Shown here piece after piece: positions 1 through 7,795 of a DNA stretch of 64,000 bases. Position 1 is the stretch's first letter. Each line of letters opens with the position of its first letter. Origin of the DNA: an uncultured Nocardioides sp. (lineage in GTDB: Bacteria > Actinomycetota > Actinomycetes > Propionibacteriales > Nocardioidaceae); the NCBI GenBank assembly GCA_902805885.1, contig CADCUM010000088.1, positions 19,606-83,605 of the forward strand. Reading direction: 5' to 3'. The position numbers were made by a program, and so were the translations under genes. The notes under the pieces are model-generated. The model searched no databases. It was not told the DNA's origin and saw only the letters and a program-made list of their open reading frames with translations.

Positions 1-27
1 GGCGGACGACTCGGACACCCGGTCACC

Positions 28-46
28 CTAGACCGAAACGGTCTAG
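28..46. terminator. Hairpin at the 3' end of the DUF4031 gene
   Basis: CTAGACCG and CGGTCTAG form an 8-bp perfect stem (28-35 and 39-46) around a 3-nt loop. The stem overlaps the TAG stop codon of the minus-strand gene ending at 43. No T-tract follows, so it may be a weak terminator or an RNA-stabilising hairpin. Confidence 0.4.
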
Positions 47-309
47 TCCGGCTCCGCGGCCTTCGGACGCCGGAGCCCGGAGTCCCGGAGGGCCACGACG
101 AGCTGACGAGACGTGACGGGGACCGCCCCGGCCGCCACCAGTGCGTCGTACGCCTCTGCCGGGACGTCGTAGTGGTCCCTGTCCCAGCCCCGGGCAGGGA
201 TGCCGTGACGCGCCGCGAACGCGTGCAGCTCGTCGTACGACGTGTCGCTGGCGAGGTGGGACCACAGCCGCCCCCAGCGCGGCACCGCCGGGGGGTCGAT
301 GAGGATCAC
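43..309 (-). CDS. DUF4031 domain-containing protein
   Basis: An 88-aa protein starting at a GTG (309-307) that overlaps the stop codon of the upstream methyltransferase gene (GTGA), so it is probably translationally coupled to it. It begins VILIDPPAVPRWGR and contains RGWDRDHYDVP, both typical of the small DUF4031 family, which is common in actinobacteria. The function is unknown. A longer reading from further upstream is possible but would lie wholly inside the methyltransferase gene, so the short form is preferred. The hairpin at 28-46 covers its stop codon. It is the last visible gene of a unit downstream of infC-rpmI-rplT. Confidence 0.75.
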   Translation of the reverse strand: MILIDPPAVPRWGRLWSHLASDTSYDELHAFAARHGIPARGWDRDHYDVPAEAYDALVAAGAVPVTSRQLVVALRDSGLRRPKAAEPD

Positions 310-1094
310 GCGGGGCTCCGCTGGGCCCGGGCACTGGCATAGAGGCAGACGGCTGCGGCGGTCGAGAGGTTGAGGCTCTCCGCGCGCCCGTGGATGGGGA
401 TCGCCACCCGCTCGTCGGCCAGGGCGGCCAGCTCGGCCGGGAGGCCCCACGCCTCGTTGCCGAAGAGCCAGGCGGTCGGCCCGGACAGGTCGGCGTCGTG
501 CAGGACGGTCTCTCCCGACCCGTCGGCGGCGAGCACCCGCAGTCCCCGGGCCTGGGCCGCCCGCACGGCCTCGGCAGGGTCCGGGGTCCGGGCGAGCGGG
601 AGGTGGAAGAGCGAGCCCACCGTGGCGCGCACGGTCTTGGGGTTGTAGGCGTCGACCGACTGACCGGCCAGCACCACGCCGTCCGCCCCGGCGGCATCGG
701 CGGTGCGGATCACGGTGCCGGCGTTCCCCGGGTCGCGGACGTCGGCGCAGATGACCAGCAGCCTGGCGGCGGCCCGGACGACGTGCTCGAGCGGCGCGTC
801 GAGGTGGCGGCACACCGCGACGACCCCCGCGGGCGTCACGGCGTCCGACAGTGAGGCCAGGGCGCGGTCGTCGACGAGCGTCACCCGCTCGGCGCGCCGC
901 AGCAGGTCGGTGTGCTGCTCCGCCGCCGCGGGCGTCGCGAAGACCTCGACCACGCAGCCCGCGACGGTGAGTGCTCCCTCGACGGCCTTGGGGCCGTCAG
1001 CGAGGAAGAGCCGCCGCTCGGTGCGGACCGAGCGGCGGCTCAACGTGCGGGCGTCCTTGACGCGAGCGTTGCTCGCGGCGAGAGGTGCGCTCAC
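306..1094 (-). CDS. TrmH/SpoU-family RNA 2'-O-methyltransferase
   Basis: A 262-aa SAM-dependent rRNA or tRNA ribose methyltransferase of the SpoU (SPOUT) superfamily. The three SpoU motifs are visible in order: VRDPGNAGTVIRTADAAGA (motif 1), WLFGNEAWGLP (motif 2) and SLNLSTAAAVCLYA (motif 3) near the C-terminus. The N-terminal part, with RRSVRTERRLFLADG, matches the substrate-binding domain placed before the catalytic knot in this family. GTG at 1094 is chosen because homologues begin near this point; residues encoded further upstream are low-complexity Ser/Pro/Arg typical of non-coding frames. It lies 58 bp after rplT on the same strand, its usual actinobacterial position. The exact target nucleotide cannot be read from sequence. 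Confidence 0.9.
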   Translation of the reverse strand: MSAPLAASNARVKDARTLSRRSVRTERRLFLADGPKAVEGALTVAGCVVEVFATPAAAEQHTDLLRRAERVTLVDDRALASLSDAVTPAGVVAVCRHLDAPLEHVVRAAARLLVICADVRDPGNAGTVIRTADAAGADGVVLAGQSVDAYNPKTVRATVGSLFHLPLARTPDPAEAVRAAQARGLRVLAADGSGETVLHDADLSGPTAWLFGNEAWGLPAELAALADERVAIPIHGRAESLNLSTAAAVCLYASARAQRSPA

Positions 1095-1152
1095 GACGTG
1101 ACCACGTGGTCTCGTGACGGTCGCAGCGCGACCTCCTCGACCAGCGGTGTCC

Positions 1153-1539
1153 TCAGGCGGAGACCTTGGGCGCGTTGACGTCCTCGGGCAGCGCGTTCTT
1201 CGCGAGCTCGACGAGGGCGGCGAAGGCGGGGGCGTCGTTGACGGCGAGGTCGGCGAGGACCTTGCGGTCGACCTCGACACCCGCGAGGCCGAGGCCCTGG
1301 ATGAAGCGGTTGTAGGTCATCCCGTTGGCGCGGGCAGCGGCGTTGATCCGCTGGATCCACAGCTTGCGGAAGTTGCCCTTGTTCTTGCGGCGGTCGTTGT
1401 AGCTGTAGACCAGGGAGTGGGTGACCTGCTCCTTGGCCTTGCGGTAGAGCCGCGAGCGCTGGCCGCGGTAGCCGCTGGCCCGCTCGAGGGTGGTACGACG
1501 CTTCTTCTGGGCGTTCACTGCGCGCTTGACGCGTGCCAT
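1153..1539 (-). CDS. rplT: 50S ribosomal protein L20
   Basis: A 128-aa ribosomal protein of the large subunit that binds 23S rRNA early in assembly. It has the typical basic N-terminus ([15 protein letters not shown]), the [14 protein letters not shown] segment and the [17 protein letters not shown] motif. Length and start match the family. Third gene of the infC-rpmI-rplT operon, with 50 bp between it and rpmI. Confidence 0.98.
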   Translation of the reverse strand: MARVKRAVNAQKKRRTTLERASGYRGQRSRLYRKAKEQVTHSLVYSYNDRRKNKGNFRKLWIQRINAAARANGMTYNRFIQGLGLAGVEVDRKVLADLAVNDAPAFAALVELAKNALPEDVNAPKVSA

Positions 1540-1589
1540 GTCTTACTCCTTGCTGAGGGAAAGTCTCTGGGGTGGGGTGCAGGCGAAGG

Positions 1590-1802
1590 TCAGAGACCCA
1601 GCAGCTTCTTCACGCGCTTGACGTCGGCCTTCTCCAGCTCGACCATGCCCGCGTTGCGGCGGTGCTTCTTGCGGCTGCCGGTGGTCGGAGCCGACGCGAA
1701 CGCAGCACCCGACTTGCGGCCGGCCTGGAGCCGCCGCACCTTTCCGGAGCCGGTCACCTTGAATCGCTTGCTGGTGCCCGAGTGGGTCTTGTTCTTCGGC
1801 AT
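1590..1802 (-). CDS. rpmI: 50S ribosomal protein L35
   Basis: A 70-aa basic ribosomal protein starting MPKNKTHSGTSKRFKVTG, the classic L35 N-terminus, with the RKKHRRNAG core and a short C-terminal extension (family usually about 64 aa). It sits between infC (80 bp upstream) and rplT, the conserved order of this operon. Confidence 0.97.
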   Translation of the reverse strand: MPKNKTHSGTSKRFKVTGSGKVRRLQAGRKSGAAFASAPTTGSRKKHRRNAGMVELEKADVKRVKKLLGL

Positions 1803-1882
1803 GGTGGCCTCAACTTCCTATTGCTTGGTCCAGGGGGTTGTCACGGCTTCACCGCGACGTGCTCCATCGAGTCGTGACTGCG

Positions 1883-2566
1883 TCACGCGTCGATGTCAGG
1901 GTCGAGGTTCTCGGAGCGACCCCGCTCCTTCTTCTTGGCGACCGGGCCGGCGGCGTGTGCTGCCTCGCGCTCCGCGTCCTCCTCGGCCTTCCGCTCGGCG
2001 CGGGCGGCCTCCTTGCTGGCCTTGACCACGTCGTGGTCGGCCTTGGCCTCGGACTTCTTCTTGTGGGGACCCAGCACCATGACCATGTTGCGCCCGTCCT
2101 GCTTGGGCGTGCTCTCCACGAAGCCCAGCTCCTGGACGTCCTCGGCGAGCTTCTGCAGGAGGCGGAAGCCGAGCTCGGGGCGGTGCTGCTCGCGCCCGCG
2201 GAACATGATCGTGATCTTCACCTTGTCGCCCGCTCCCAGGAACCGCACGACGTGACCCTTCTTGGTCTCGTAGTCGTGGGCGTCGATCTTGGGGCGGAGC
2301 TTCATCTCCTTGATGATCACGTTGGACTGGTTGCGGCGAGCCTCGCGCGCCTTCTGCGCGTTCTCGTACTTGAACTTGCCGTAGTCCATGAGCTTGCAGA
2401 CCGGGGGTCGACCCTGCGGAGCGATCTCGACGAGGTCGAGGTCGGCCTCCTGCGCCAGCTTCAGGGCCTGGTCGGTCGGCACGATGCCAACGGTCTCACC
2501 GTTGGGTCCGACGAGCCGGACCTCGGGAACGCGGATCCGGTCGTTGATGCGCAGCTCGGTGCTGAT
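1883..2566 (-). CDS. infC: Translation initiation factor IF-3, probable ATC start
   Basis: IF-3 binds the 30S subunit and checks start-codon selection. The N-domain begins [18 protein letters not shown], followed by the linker and the C-domain ([32 protein letters not shown]); an acidic and basic tail extends beyond the E. coli length. The start is placed at ATC 2566-2564, which matches the conserved family N-terminus and has GGAGG (2575-2571) 4 nt upstream. An in-frame ATG at 2599 would add 11 Pro-rich residues and has only a poorly placed purine run before it. Rare AUU/AUC/AUA starts are a known autoregulatory feature of infC. The resulting protein is 227 aa (238 aa from the ATG). Confidence 0.95.
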   Translation of the reverse strand: MSTELRINDRIRVPEVRLVGPNGETVGIVPTDQALKLAQEADLDLVEIAPQGRPPVCKLMDYGKFKYENAQKAREARRNQSNVIIKEMKLRPKIDAHDYETKKGHVVRFLGAGDKVKITIMFRGREQHRPELGFRLLQKLAEDVQELGFVESTPKQDGRNMVMVLGPHKKKSEAKADHDVVKASKEAARAERKAEEDAEREAAHAAGPVAKKKERGRSENLDPDIDA

Positions 2567-2844
2567 GGGTCCTCCAGTGGATTGGGGTGGTGGGGCCATC
2601 TCCGCCGCCGGGTCGTGACTCCGGTGAAATGAACGATGGCTCCCGCTGGAACTCGTCCAAGCGGAAGCCAGTCACGACACGTCTCCCCCTGCGGGGATGC
2701 CTCAGGTGTCACTGGGGACCGGACCCGACGACCTGGTGGAGCAGCGGTCGATGCGGGTGGGAGTCGGGTGGTGGCCGCGCCTCCGCTTGGCTGGATCGTG
2801 GTCGTCCGTGGATCTGGTGGACTCACTCGATCGGTCAACACAGA
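2567..2844 (-). promoter_or_regulatory. Long 5' leader of the infC operon
   Basis: About 270 nt separate the inferred promoter from the infC start and contain no recognisable gene. The last 30 nt hold the GGAGG used by infC. I could not identify a known leader family (for example an L20-binding mimic) by eye, but a leader of this length before infC-rpmI-rplT would fit autoregulation. Confidence 0.35.
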
Positions 2845-2875
2845 AGTCTAGCCGATCAGGAGTCGGACGGACCAA
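2845..2875 (-). promoter_or_regulatory. Probable promoter of infC-rpmI-rplT
   Basis: Reading the minus strand, TTGGTC (2875-2870) and TAGACT (2850-2845) are separated by 19 bp. TAGACT matches the actinobacterial TANNNT -10 consensus and recurs before def, dxs and the SOS gene in this window. The -10 overlaps the last codons of the neighbouring SseB-like gene (stop at 2856) only at its edge. Confidence 0.45.
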
Positions 2876-3368
2876 TCCAGCCGTGCCCGTCCCCCACCGC
2901 CACCAGGTGCCACCCGGCGGCGAGCCGGGTCAGGTCCTCGGCCGCCACGACGTACGGCGCCGGGCCGGCCAGGTCGACCAGCAGGGCCGCCGCGCCGGCC
3001 TCGAGGGCCGCGGTCGCCGCGGTCCGCGCCGGGACCGGGACGGGGCGCGCCGCCGGGTCCCACCGGCCCATGGTCGCGGTGCTCGTGAACGCCAGCAGGC
3101 CCGTGCGCCCGTCGGCGCTGGTCATCAGCACCGCCGCCATGTCCGCGGACTTGTCGTGGGCGAGCCCGCGCTCGTCGAGCTCGACCTCGCCGAGGACCGC
3201 GACCACGGGGACGAGGAGGCGCGCGTCCTGCAGCGCTGCCACGACGGCGCCGGAGGGGACGGCCCCGCGCCGGTGGTCGGCCAGGGCGCTCGCCAGCACC
3301 GGGTCGGCCTCGCCGCGGTCGTCGGGGAACCCCGGGTCGGGGATCGTCCGTCGCTCGTCGTGCGCCAC
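2856..3368 (-). CDS. SseB-family protein
   Basis: A 170-aa soluble protein, GTG start, resembling the SseB N-terminal domain family: RLLVPVVAVLGEVELDERG, then LMTSADGRTGLLAFTSTATM and a closing EDLTRLAAGWHLVAVGDG. In enterobacteria SseB names come from rhodanese-associated proteins, but in actinobacteria this family is found beside infC and its role is unknown. A GATGAT lies 6 nt before the GTG and could be a leaderless -10. Convergent with nothing; divergent from the membrane protein gene at 3445. Confidence 0.75.
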   Translation of the reverse strand: MAHDERRTIPDPGFPDDRGEADPVLASALADHRRGAVPSGAVVAALQDARLLVPVVAVLGEVELDERGLAHDKSADMAAVLMTSADGRTGLLAFTSTATMGRWDPAARPVPVPARTAATAALEAGAAALLVDLAGPAPYVVAAEDLTRLAAGWHLVAVGDGHGWIGPSDS

Positions 3369-3444
3369 GGCCCCATCATCCCCCAGCCTCCGCGCGGCTC
3401 GGCACGGGCCGCGTCATGCCGCCGCCCTGTGGGATCGTGGGCCC

Positions 3445-3906
3445 GTGGACGAGGCAACCTGGGCGGCGCTCGCCGCCGCTCTGACCGTGGCGGGACTGAT
3501 CTGGACGTGGGTGGCGTTCCGTCGCCGGGGCGCGGCCAACGGCCTGCGGGCACTGGGTTTCGCCGTGCTGCCCGCTGCGGCGTGGCTCACGGGCACGCTG
3601 GAGATGGTCACCGAGATCGCGGGATCCGTCACCGACTGGGCCACCGGCCTCGTCCTGGACCCCCGCACCTGGACCGGGATCGGGCTGGCCGGACTCGCGG
3701 TCGTGCTCTGGGTGGTCAGCGGAGTCCTGCGGGACCGGGCGCTCGCCCGCGGCAGTCGCACCGGTGACGGATCGGCCCCGACGAGGACCCGCCGCGCGGG
3801 TCGCGGCGCGGAGCTCCCCCCGGCAGGGGCGGCGTCCTCGGCGCCCGTCGTGGACGACGACATGGCCGACATCGAGGCGATGCTGAGGAAGCGCGGGATC
3901 TCGTGA
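3445..3906 (+). CDS. Small membrane protein, function unknown
   Basis: A 153-aa protein from GTG 3445. Three hydrophobic segments (about residues 5-23, 35-50 and 75-95) suggest a small integral membrane protein, followed by a cytoplasmic tail rich in Arg, Pro and Ala and ending DMADIEAMLRKRGIS. I recognise no domain. Its stop overlaps the start of the next gene (GTGA), so the two are probably coupled. Confidence 0.6.
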   Translation: MDEATWAALAAALTVAGLIWTWVAFRRRGAANGLRALGFAVLPAAAWLTGTLEMVTEIAGSVTDWATGLVLDPRTWTGIGLAGLAVVLWVVSGVLRDRALARGSRTGDGSAPTRTRRAGRGAELPPAGAASSAPVVDDDMADIEAMLRKRGIS

Positions 3907-5117
3907 CCGACGCGCTCGTCGAGCGCAACCGCCTGGCCTCGCGCCTCGGCGCGGCCGTGGCTGCGCTCCCCGAGGCGCCTGCGACCCCGGTCGCGGTGGT
4001 CGACCTCGACGCGTTCGACGCCAACGCCGGCGACCTGGTCCGCCGGGCCGGGGGCAAGCCCGTCCGGGTCGCCTCCAAGTCCCTGCGCGTCCCCGCCCTG
4101 CTGGGGCGCGCGCTCGCGACGAAGGGGTTCGCGGGAGTCCTCGCCTACACCGTCGCCGAGGCGCTCTGGCTCCACGAGCAGGGGATCAGCGACGACATCC
4201 TCGTGGCCTACCCCAGTGTCGACACGACCGCCCTGGCCCGGCTCACGGCGTCCGCCGACGCGGCGTCCGCGATCACGCTGGTGGTGGACGACGTGGCCCA
4301 CCTCGACGTCGTCGACGCGGCCCGGGCGTCCGCCGTACCCGTCCGCGTGGCGCTCGACGTCGACGCCGGCCTGCGGGTGGCGGGCCAGCACGTGGGCCCC
4401 AAGCGCTCGCCGCTGCACGAGGTCGACGACGTCCTGCGCCTCGCCCGGACGGTCGAGGGCCGCGACGGCTTCCGGCTGGTCGGGGTGATGACCTACGAGG
4501 GGCAGGTGGCGGGGGTCCCGGACGACGTGCCGGGGCAGCGCGCCCGCTCCCTCGTCGTACGACGCCTGAAGCGCGCCTCGATGACCCAGCTGCAGGCACG
4601 ACGCCGGGCGATCGCCGACGCCCTCGCCGACGTCGTGGAGCTGGAGCTGTGGAACGCCGGCGGGTCGGGGTCGGTGGAGGAGACCGTGGCGGACCCGGTC
4701 GTCACCGAGGTCGCCGCGGGATCCGGGCTGCTCGTCCCGGGGCTCTTCGACCACTTCCTGTCCTTCCGGCCGCAGCCGGCCGCCTTCTTCGGTCTCCGGG
4801 TCACCCGCAGGCCGTCGCGGGACGTGGTGACGGTGCACGGCGGCGGGCTGGTGGCCAGTGGCCCTCCCGGCCCGGACCGATGGCCCGTCCCGTGGGCTCC
4901 CCCGGGCCTGCGCCTGACCGCGCTCGAAGGGGCGGGCGAGGTCCAGACCCCGCTCACCGGTGACCGCGCCCGCACCCTGGAGGTGGGCGACCTCGTGTGG
5001 TTCCGGCACGCGAAGTCCGGCGAGCTCTTCGAGCACGTGCGGGAGGTCCACCTCGTCCGCGGTGACGCGGTCACCGAGGTCGTGCCGAGCTACCGCGGGT
5101 GCGGCCTTGCCTTCTGA
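3903..5117 (+). CDS. PLP-dependent amino acid deaminase/aldolase (alanine racemase N-terminal fold)
   Basis: A 404-aa enzyme with an alanine-racemase-type TIM barrel. PVAVVDLDAFDANAGDL is followed by VRVASKSLRVPALL, where the Lys of SKS is the expected PLP Schiff-base residue (about residue 59). The C-terminal beta domain contains the VHGGGLVASG motif typical of D-threonine aldolase-like enzymes. Actinobacterial relatives are named amino acid deaminase/aldolase; the substrate is probably a beta-hydroxy D-amino acid but cannot be read from sequence. The GTG start overlaps the previous stop codon, and the next gene overlaps this one's end. Confidence 0.8.
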   Translation: MTDALVERNRLASRLGAAVAALPEAPATPVAVVDLDAFDANAGDLVRRAGGKPVRVASKSLRVPALLGRALATKGFAGVLAYTVAEALWLHEQGISDDILVAYPSVDTTALARLTASADAASAITLVVDDVAHLDVVDAARASAVPVRVALDVDAGLRVAGQHVGPKRSPLHEVDDVLRLARTVEGRDGFRLVGVMTYEGQVAGVPDDVPGQRARSLVVRRLKRASMTQLQARRRAIADALADVVELELWNAGGSGSVEETVADPVVTEVAAGSGLLVPGLFDHFLSFRPQPAAFFGLRVTRRPSRDVVTVHGGGLVASGPPGPDRWPVPWAPPGLRLTALEGAGEVQTPLTGDRARTLEVGDLVWFRHAKSGELFEHVREVHLVRGDAVTEVVPSYRGCGLAF

Positions 5118-5664
5118 CCCGGAGGAGGTGGCGCGCCGGGTGCTGGCCCTGGTCGGGGACCGCTCCCCCACCCTCGGCAGCGGGAGGCTGGTCTGCCTCG
5201 ACGGCCCGGCGGGGTCCGGCAAGACGACCCTCTCCGCGGCACTGGCCCGTCAGGCGCCCGGCAGCGTCGTCGTCCACACCGACGATCTGCTCCAGGGGTG
5301 GGGCGGCCTCTCCGGCCTGACGGAGTCGGTGGAGGGGCTGCTGCGTCCGCTCGCCGAGGGCCGCCCGGGGTCGTGGCGGCGCTGGGACTGGCACGCCGAC
5401 GCATGGGCGGAGACGCACGAGGTCGCCCCCGGACCGCTCCTGGTGCTGGAGGGCACCGGTTCCTGGGCACCTGCGATCGGCGGCCTCGTCACCGCGCTGG
5501 TCTGGGTGGAGGCACCGTCGGCCCAGCGCCTGGAGCGCGGTCTCGCGCGGGACGGCGAGGCCATGCGGGACCACTGGGAGCGCTGGCGCGTCGAGGAGGA
5601 CGCCCTGCACGCACGCCGGGGCACCAGGGGCCGCGCCGACGTCCTGGTCGACACCTCGGCCTGA
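5107..5664 (+). CDS. P-loop nucleoside/uridine kinase-like protein
   Basis: A 185-aa P-loop NTPase with Walker A GPAGSGKTTLSAALA near residue 35 and an HTDDLLQGW motif where uridine-kinase-like proteins place the catalytic Asp. VLEGTGSWAPAIG resembles the following substrate-binding segment. The TTG at 5107, inside the end of the preceding gene, gives the usual length; no ATG/GTG fits better, and a GTG at about 5129 would remove conserved sequence only slightly. The substrate is unknown. It is the last gene of the 3445-5664 unit and runs towards the minus-strand PH-domain gene. Confidence 0.65.
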   Translation: MPSDPEEVARRVLALVGDRSPTLGSGRLVCLDGPAGSGKTTLSAALARQAPGSVVVHTDDLLQGWGGLSGLTESVEGLLRPLAEGRPGSWRRWDWHADAWAETHEVAPGPLLVLEGTGSWAPAIGGLVTALVWVEAPSAQRLERGLARDGEAMRDHWERWRVEEDALHARRGTRGRADVLVDTSA

Positions 5665-5685
5665 CGCCGTACGCGTCCCTGCCGG

Positions 5686-6150
5686 TCAGCCGTCGACGAG
5701 GGCCCGCAGCTCGCGGACGCCCTGGCTCGCCCGCCGGCCGTCGGACGACTGGAGGGCCATCACCGCGAGCGTCGTCCCGTCGGACAGGTCGAGGGTCGCC
5801 CACGGTGCTCCGCTCGTGAAGTGCACCGCGAGCACCTGCTCCCAGGCGAGCTCGCGCCGGCGCAGGCCGTTGACGACGACCAGGCCCTCGGACCTGGCGG
5901 TGACCCGGGAGCGACCCAGCGCCCACCCGACCAGCGCGAAGCACAGCCCGAACAGCACCAGCGTCGCCCGCTGGAGGAACGTGAAGCGCTCGCGCACGGA
6001 CGGGTCGAACCCGAACCACGCCGCGGCGCACACGACGAGGAGCATCGAGCCGAAGAAGACGACCGCGAGCCTGACGCCGAGCGGACGCCAGGTGCGCGGC
6101 AGCGACGACCGTCCAGCCGGCGCGCCGCCCGGGTCAGAGGCGGCAGGCAT
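5686..6150 (-). CDS. PH-like domain membrane protein
   Basis: A 154-aa protein with two hydrophobic segments (about residues 26-46 and 60-78) followed by a bacterial PH-like domain (RSEGLVVVNGLRRRELAWEQV, then a beta-rich segment with DLSDGTTLAVMALQSSD). Such proteins are common next to hisG in actinobacteria; the role is unknown. Its ATG lies inside the last codons of hisG (overlap 17 bp), implying co-transcription. Confidence 0.75.
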   Translation of the reverse strand: MPAASDPGGAPAGRSSLPRTWRPLGVRLAVVFFGSMLLVVCAAAWFGFDPSVRERFTFLQRATLVLFGLCFALVGWALGRSRVTARSEGLVVVNGLRRRELAWEQVLAVHFTSGAPWATLDLSDGTTLAVMALQSSDGRRASQGVRELRALVDG

Positions 6151-6979
6151 GGATGTCGGTCAGCAGGATGGCACGCGCACCGAGCGACCAGAGCTCGTCC
6201 ATCAGCCGCTGGGACCCCGCCCGCGGCACCATCACCCGCACGGCGACCCAGCCCGCCTTGCCCAGCGGCGAGATCGTCGGGCCCTCCAGGCCGGGTGCGA
6301 GAGCGGTCGCGCCGGCGAGGTTGGACTCCTCGATGTCGTAGTCCATCATCACGTAGCTCCGTGCGACGAGGACCCCCTCGATGCGACGCCGGAACACCTC
6401 GAACCCCTCGGGCGCCTCGCCGCCGCGGGTGATGAGCACCGCCTCGGAGTCGAGGATCACCTCGCCGAACACGGCGAGCCCGGCCGCTCGCAGGGTGGAC
6501 CCGGTCTCGACGACGTCGGCGATGACGTCGGCGACCCCGAGCTGGATGCTCGTCTCGACGGCTCCGTCGAGCCGCGTCACGGTCGCGTCGATCCCGTGGC
6601 GGAAGAGGAAGTCCTCGACCACCCCGACGTACGACGTCGCGATCCGCAGCCCGGCCAGCTCCTCGAGCGAGGAGTAGCGCCCGGCCGGACCGGCGAAGTG
6701 GAAGCGGGACCGGCCGAAGCCCAGGCTCATGACCTCCTCGGCCTTGGCCCCGGAGTCGAGCAGCAGGTCGCGACCGGTCACGCCGACGTCGAGCGTGCCC
6801 TCGCCGACGTAGAGGGCGATGTCGCGGGGGCGCAGGTAGAAGAACTCGGCGTCGTTGTCGGCGTCGACGAGCGCGAGCTCCTTGGTGTCGCGGCGCTGGC
6901 GGTAGCCCGCCTCGCGGAGGATCTCGGAGGCGGCCTCGGACAGCGAGCCCTTGTTGGGCAGGGCGATGCGGATCGTCAT
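6134..6979 (-). CDS. hisG: ATP phosphoribosyltransferase
   Basis: First enzyme of histidine synthesis, joining ATP and PRPP. The 281-aa length is that of the long form, which carries its own C-terminal ACT-like histidine-sensing domain and needs no HisZ. Visible features are MTIRIALPNKGSLSE, the phosphate-binding ELGVADVIADVVETGSTLRAAGL region (PRPP loop ETGSTL) and the regulatory C-terminal third. GAGGA precedes the ATG. It follows hisE by 16 bp, as in most actinobacteria. Confidence 0.97.
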   Translation of the reverse strand: MTIRIALPNKGSLSEAASEILREAGYRQRRDTKELALVDADNDAEFFYLRPRDIALYVGEGTLDVGVTGRDLLLDSGAKAEEVMSLGFGRSRFHFAGPAGRYSSLEELAGLRIATSYVGVVEDFLFRHGIDATVTRLDGAVETSIQLGVADVIADVVETGSTLRAAGLAVFGEVILDSEAVLITRGGEAPEGFEVFRRRIEGVLVARSYVMMDYDIEESNLAGATALAPGLEGPTISPLGKAGWVAVRVMVPRAGSQRLMDELWSLGARAILLTDIHACRL

Positions 6980-6995
6980 GGGTTCCTCGGGTCGG

Positions 6996-7259
6996 TCAGA
7001 GGTGGGCGTAGACGTCGTCGAGGGTCAGGCCGCTGGCCAGCATGAGCACCTGGGCGTGGTAGAGCAGCTGGCTGATCTCCAGCGCGGTCGCGTCCTTGCC
7101 CTCGTGCTCCGCGGCCATCCAGGACTCGGCGGCCTCCTCCAGCAGCTTCTTGCCGATCGCATGGACGCCCGCGTCCAGCTGCCGGACCGTGCCCGAGCCC
7201 TCGGGCCTCTCGGTGGCCTTGGCGGACAGCTCCGCCCACAGCTCCTCGAACGTCTTCAC
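6996..7259 (-). CDS. hisE: Phosphoribosyl-ATP pyrophosphatase
   Basis: An 87-aa enzyme for the second step of histidine synthesis (PR-ATP to PR-AMP). [20 protein letters not shown] and the helical [31 protein letters not shown] pattern of the MazG-like all-alpha fold are clear. GTG 7259 is the start because it matches family length and a TAGGCT -10 box ends 8 nt before it, suggesting a leaderless or nearly leaderless mRNA. Confidence 0.95.
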   Translation of the reverse strand: MKTFEELWAELSAKATERPEGSGTVRQLDAGVHAIGKKLLEEAAESWMAAEHEGKDATALEISQLLYHAQVLMLASGLTLDDVYAHL

Positions 7260-7267
7260 GGTGGACC

Positions 7268-7273
7268 AGCCTA
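7268..7273 (-). promoter_or_regulatory. Probable -10 box of the hisE-hisG unit
   Basis: TAGGCT on the minus strand with 8 nt to the GTG of hisE. The spacing is that expected for a leaderless transcript in actinobacteria. No convincing -35 was seen. Confidence 0.45.
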
Positions 7274-7318
7274 GGCCTCCACGGCTGAGCGCCCTCGACC
7301 GCGTCCACGGCCGAGTGC

Positions 7319-7789
7319 TCAGACCAGCGAGCGCAGCACCCGCGCGGTCTGCAGCGCGGCGGAGGTGGCCTCCCACCCCTTGTCCTCGCTCGAGCCCTCG
7401 AGGCCGGCCCGGTCCAGTGCCTGCTGGTCGGTGTCGCAGGTCAGGACGCCGAAGCCGACCGGGGTGCCGTGGTCGAGCGCGACCCGGGTGAGCCCGTCCG
7501 TGGCTGCCGAGCAGACGTACTCGAAGTGGGGGGTGCCGCCCCGTACGACGACACCCAGCGCGACCACGGCGTCGTGGCCGGGAGCCAGGGCCGCGGCGAC
7601 CACCGGCAGCTCGAACGTCCCCGGCACCCGGACCACCCGGGCGTCGGTGACGCCGTGGGCGTCCAGCGCCCGCTGGGCACCGGCCAGGAGGCCGTCCATC
7701 ACCTCGGTGTGCCAGCTCGCCGCGACGACGGCGACGCGGTAGCCCGCGGCGTCGAACGTCTCCTCGGCGGGGGCTCCGGCCTTACTCAT
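7319..7789 (-). CDS. ribH: 6,7-dimethyl-8-ribityllumazine synthase
   Basis: A 156-aa riboflavin enzyme that condenses ribityl-aminouracil with dihydroxybutanone phosphate; it forms pentamers or icosahedral shells. Motifs: [45 protein letters not shown] and the catalytic His in that last stretch. Last gene of the ribD-ribE-ribM-ribBA-ribH operon, 6 bp after ribBA. Confidence 0.97.
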   Translation of the reverse strand: MSKAGAPAEETFDAAGYRVAVVAASWHTEVMDGLLAGAQRALDAHGVTDARVVRVPGTFELPVVAAALAPGHDAVVALGVVVRGGTPHFEYVCSAATDGLTRVALDHGTPVGFGVLTCDTDQQALDRAGLEGSSEDKGWEATSAALQTARVLRSLV

Positions 7790-7795
7790 GGGTCC

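Noticed and set aside
1100..1111. GACCACGTGGTC palindrome just before the TrmH-family gene
   Set aside because: A 12-bp perfect palindrome, but short GC-rich palindromes are common here and it is not placed like a typical operator or terminator.
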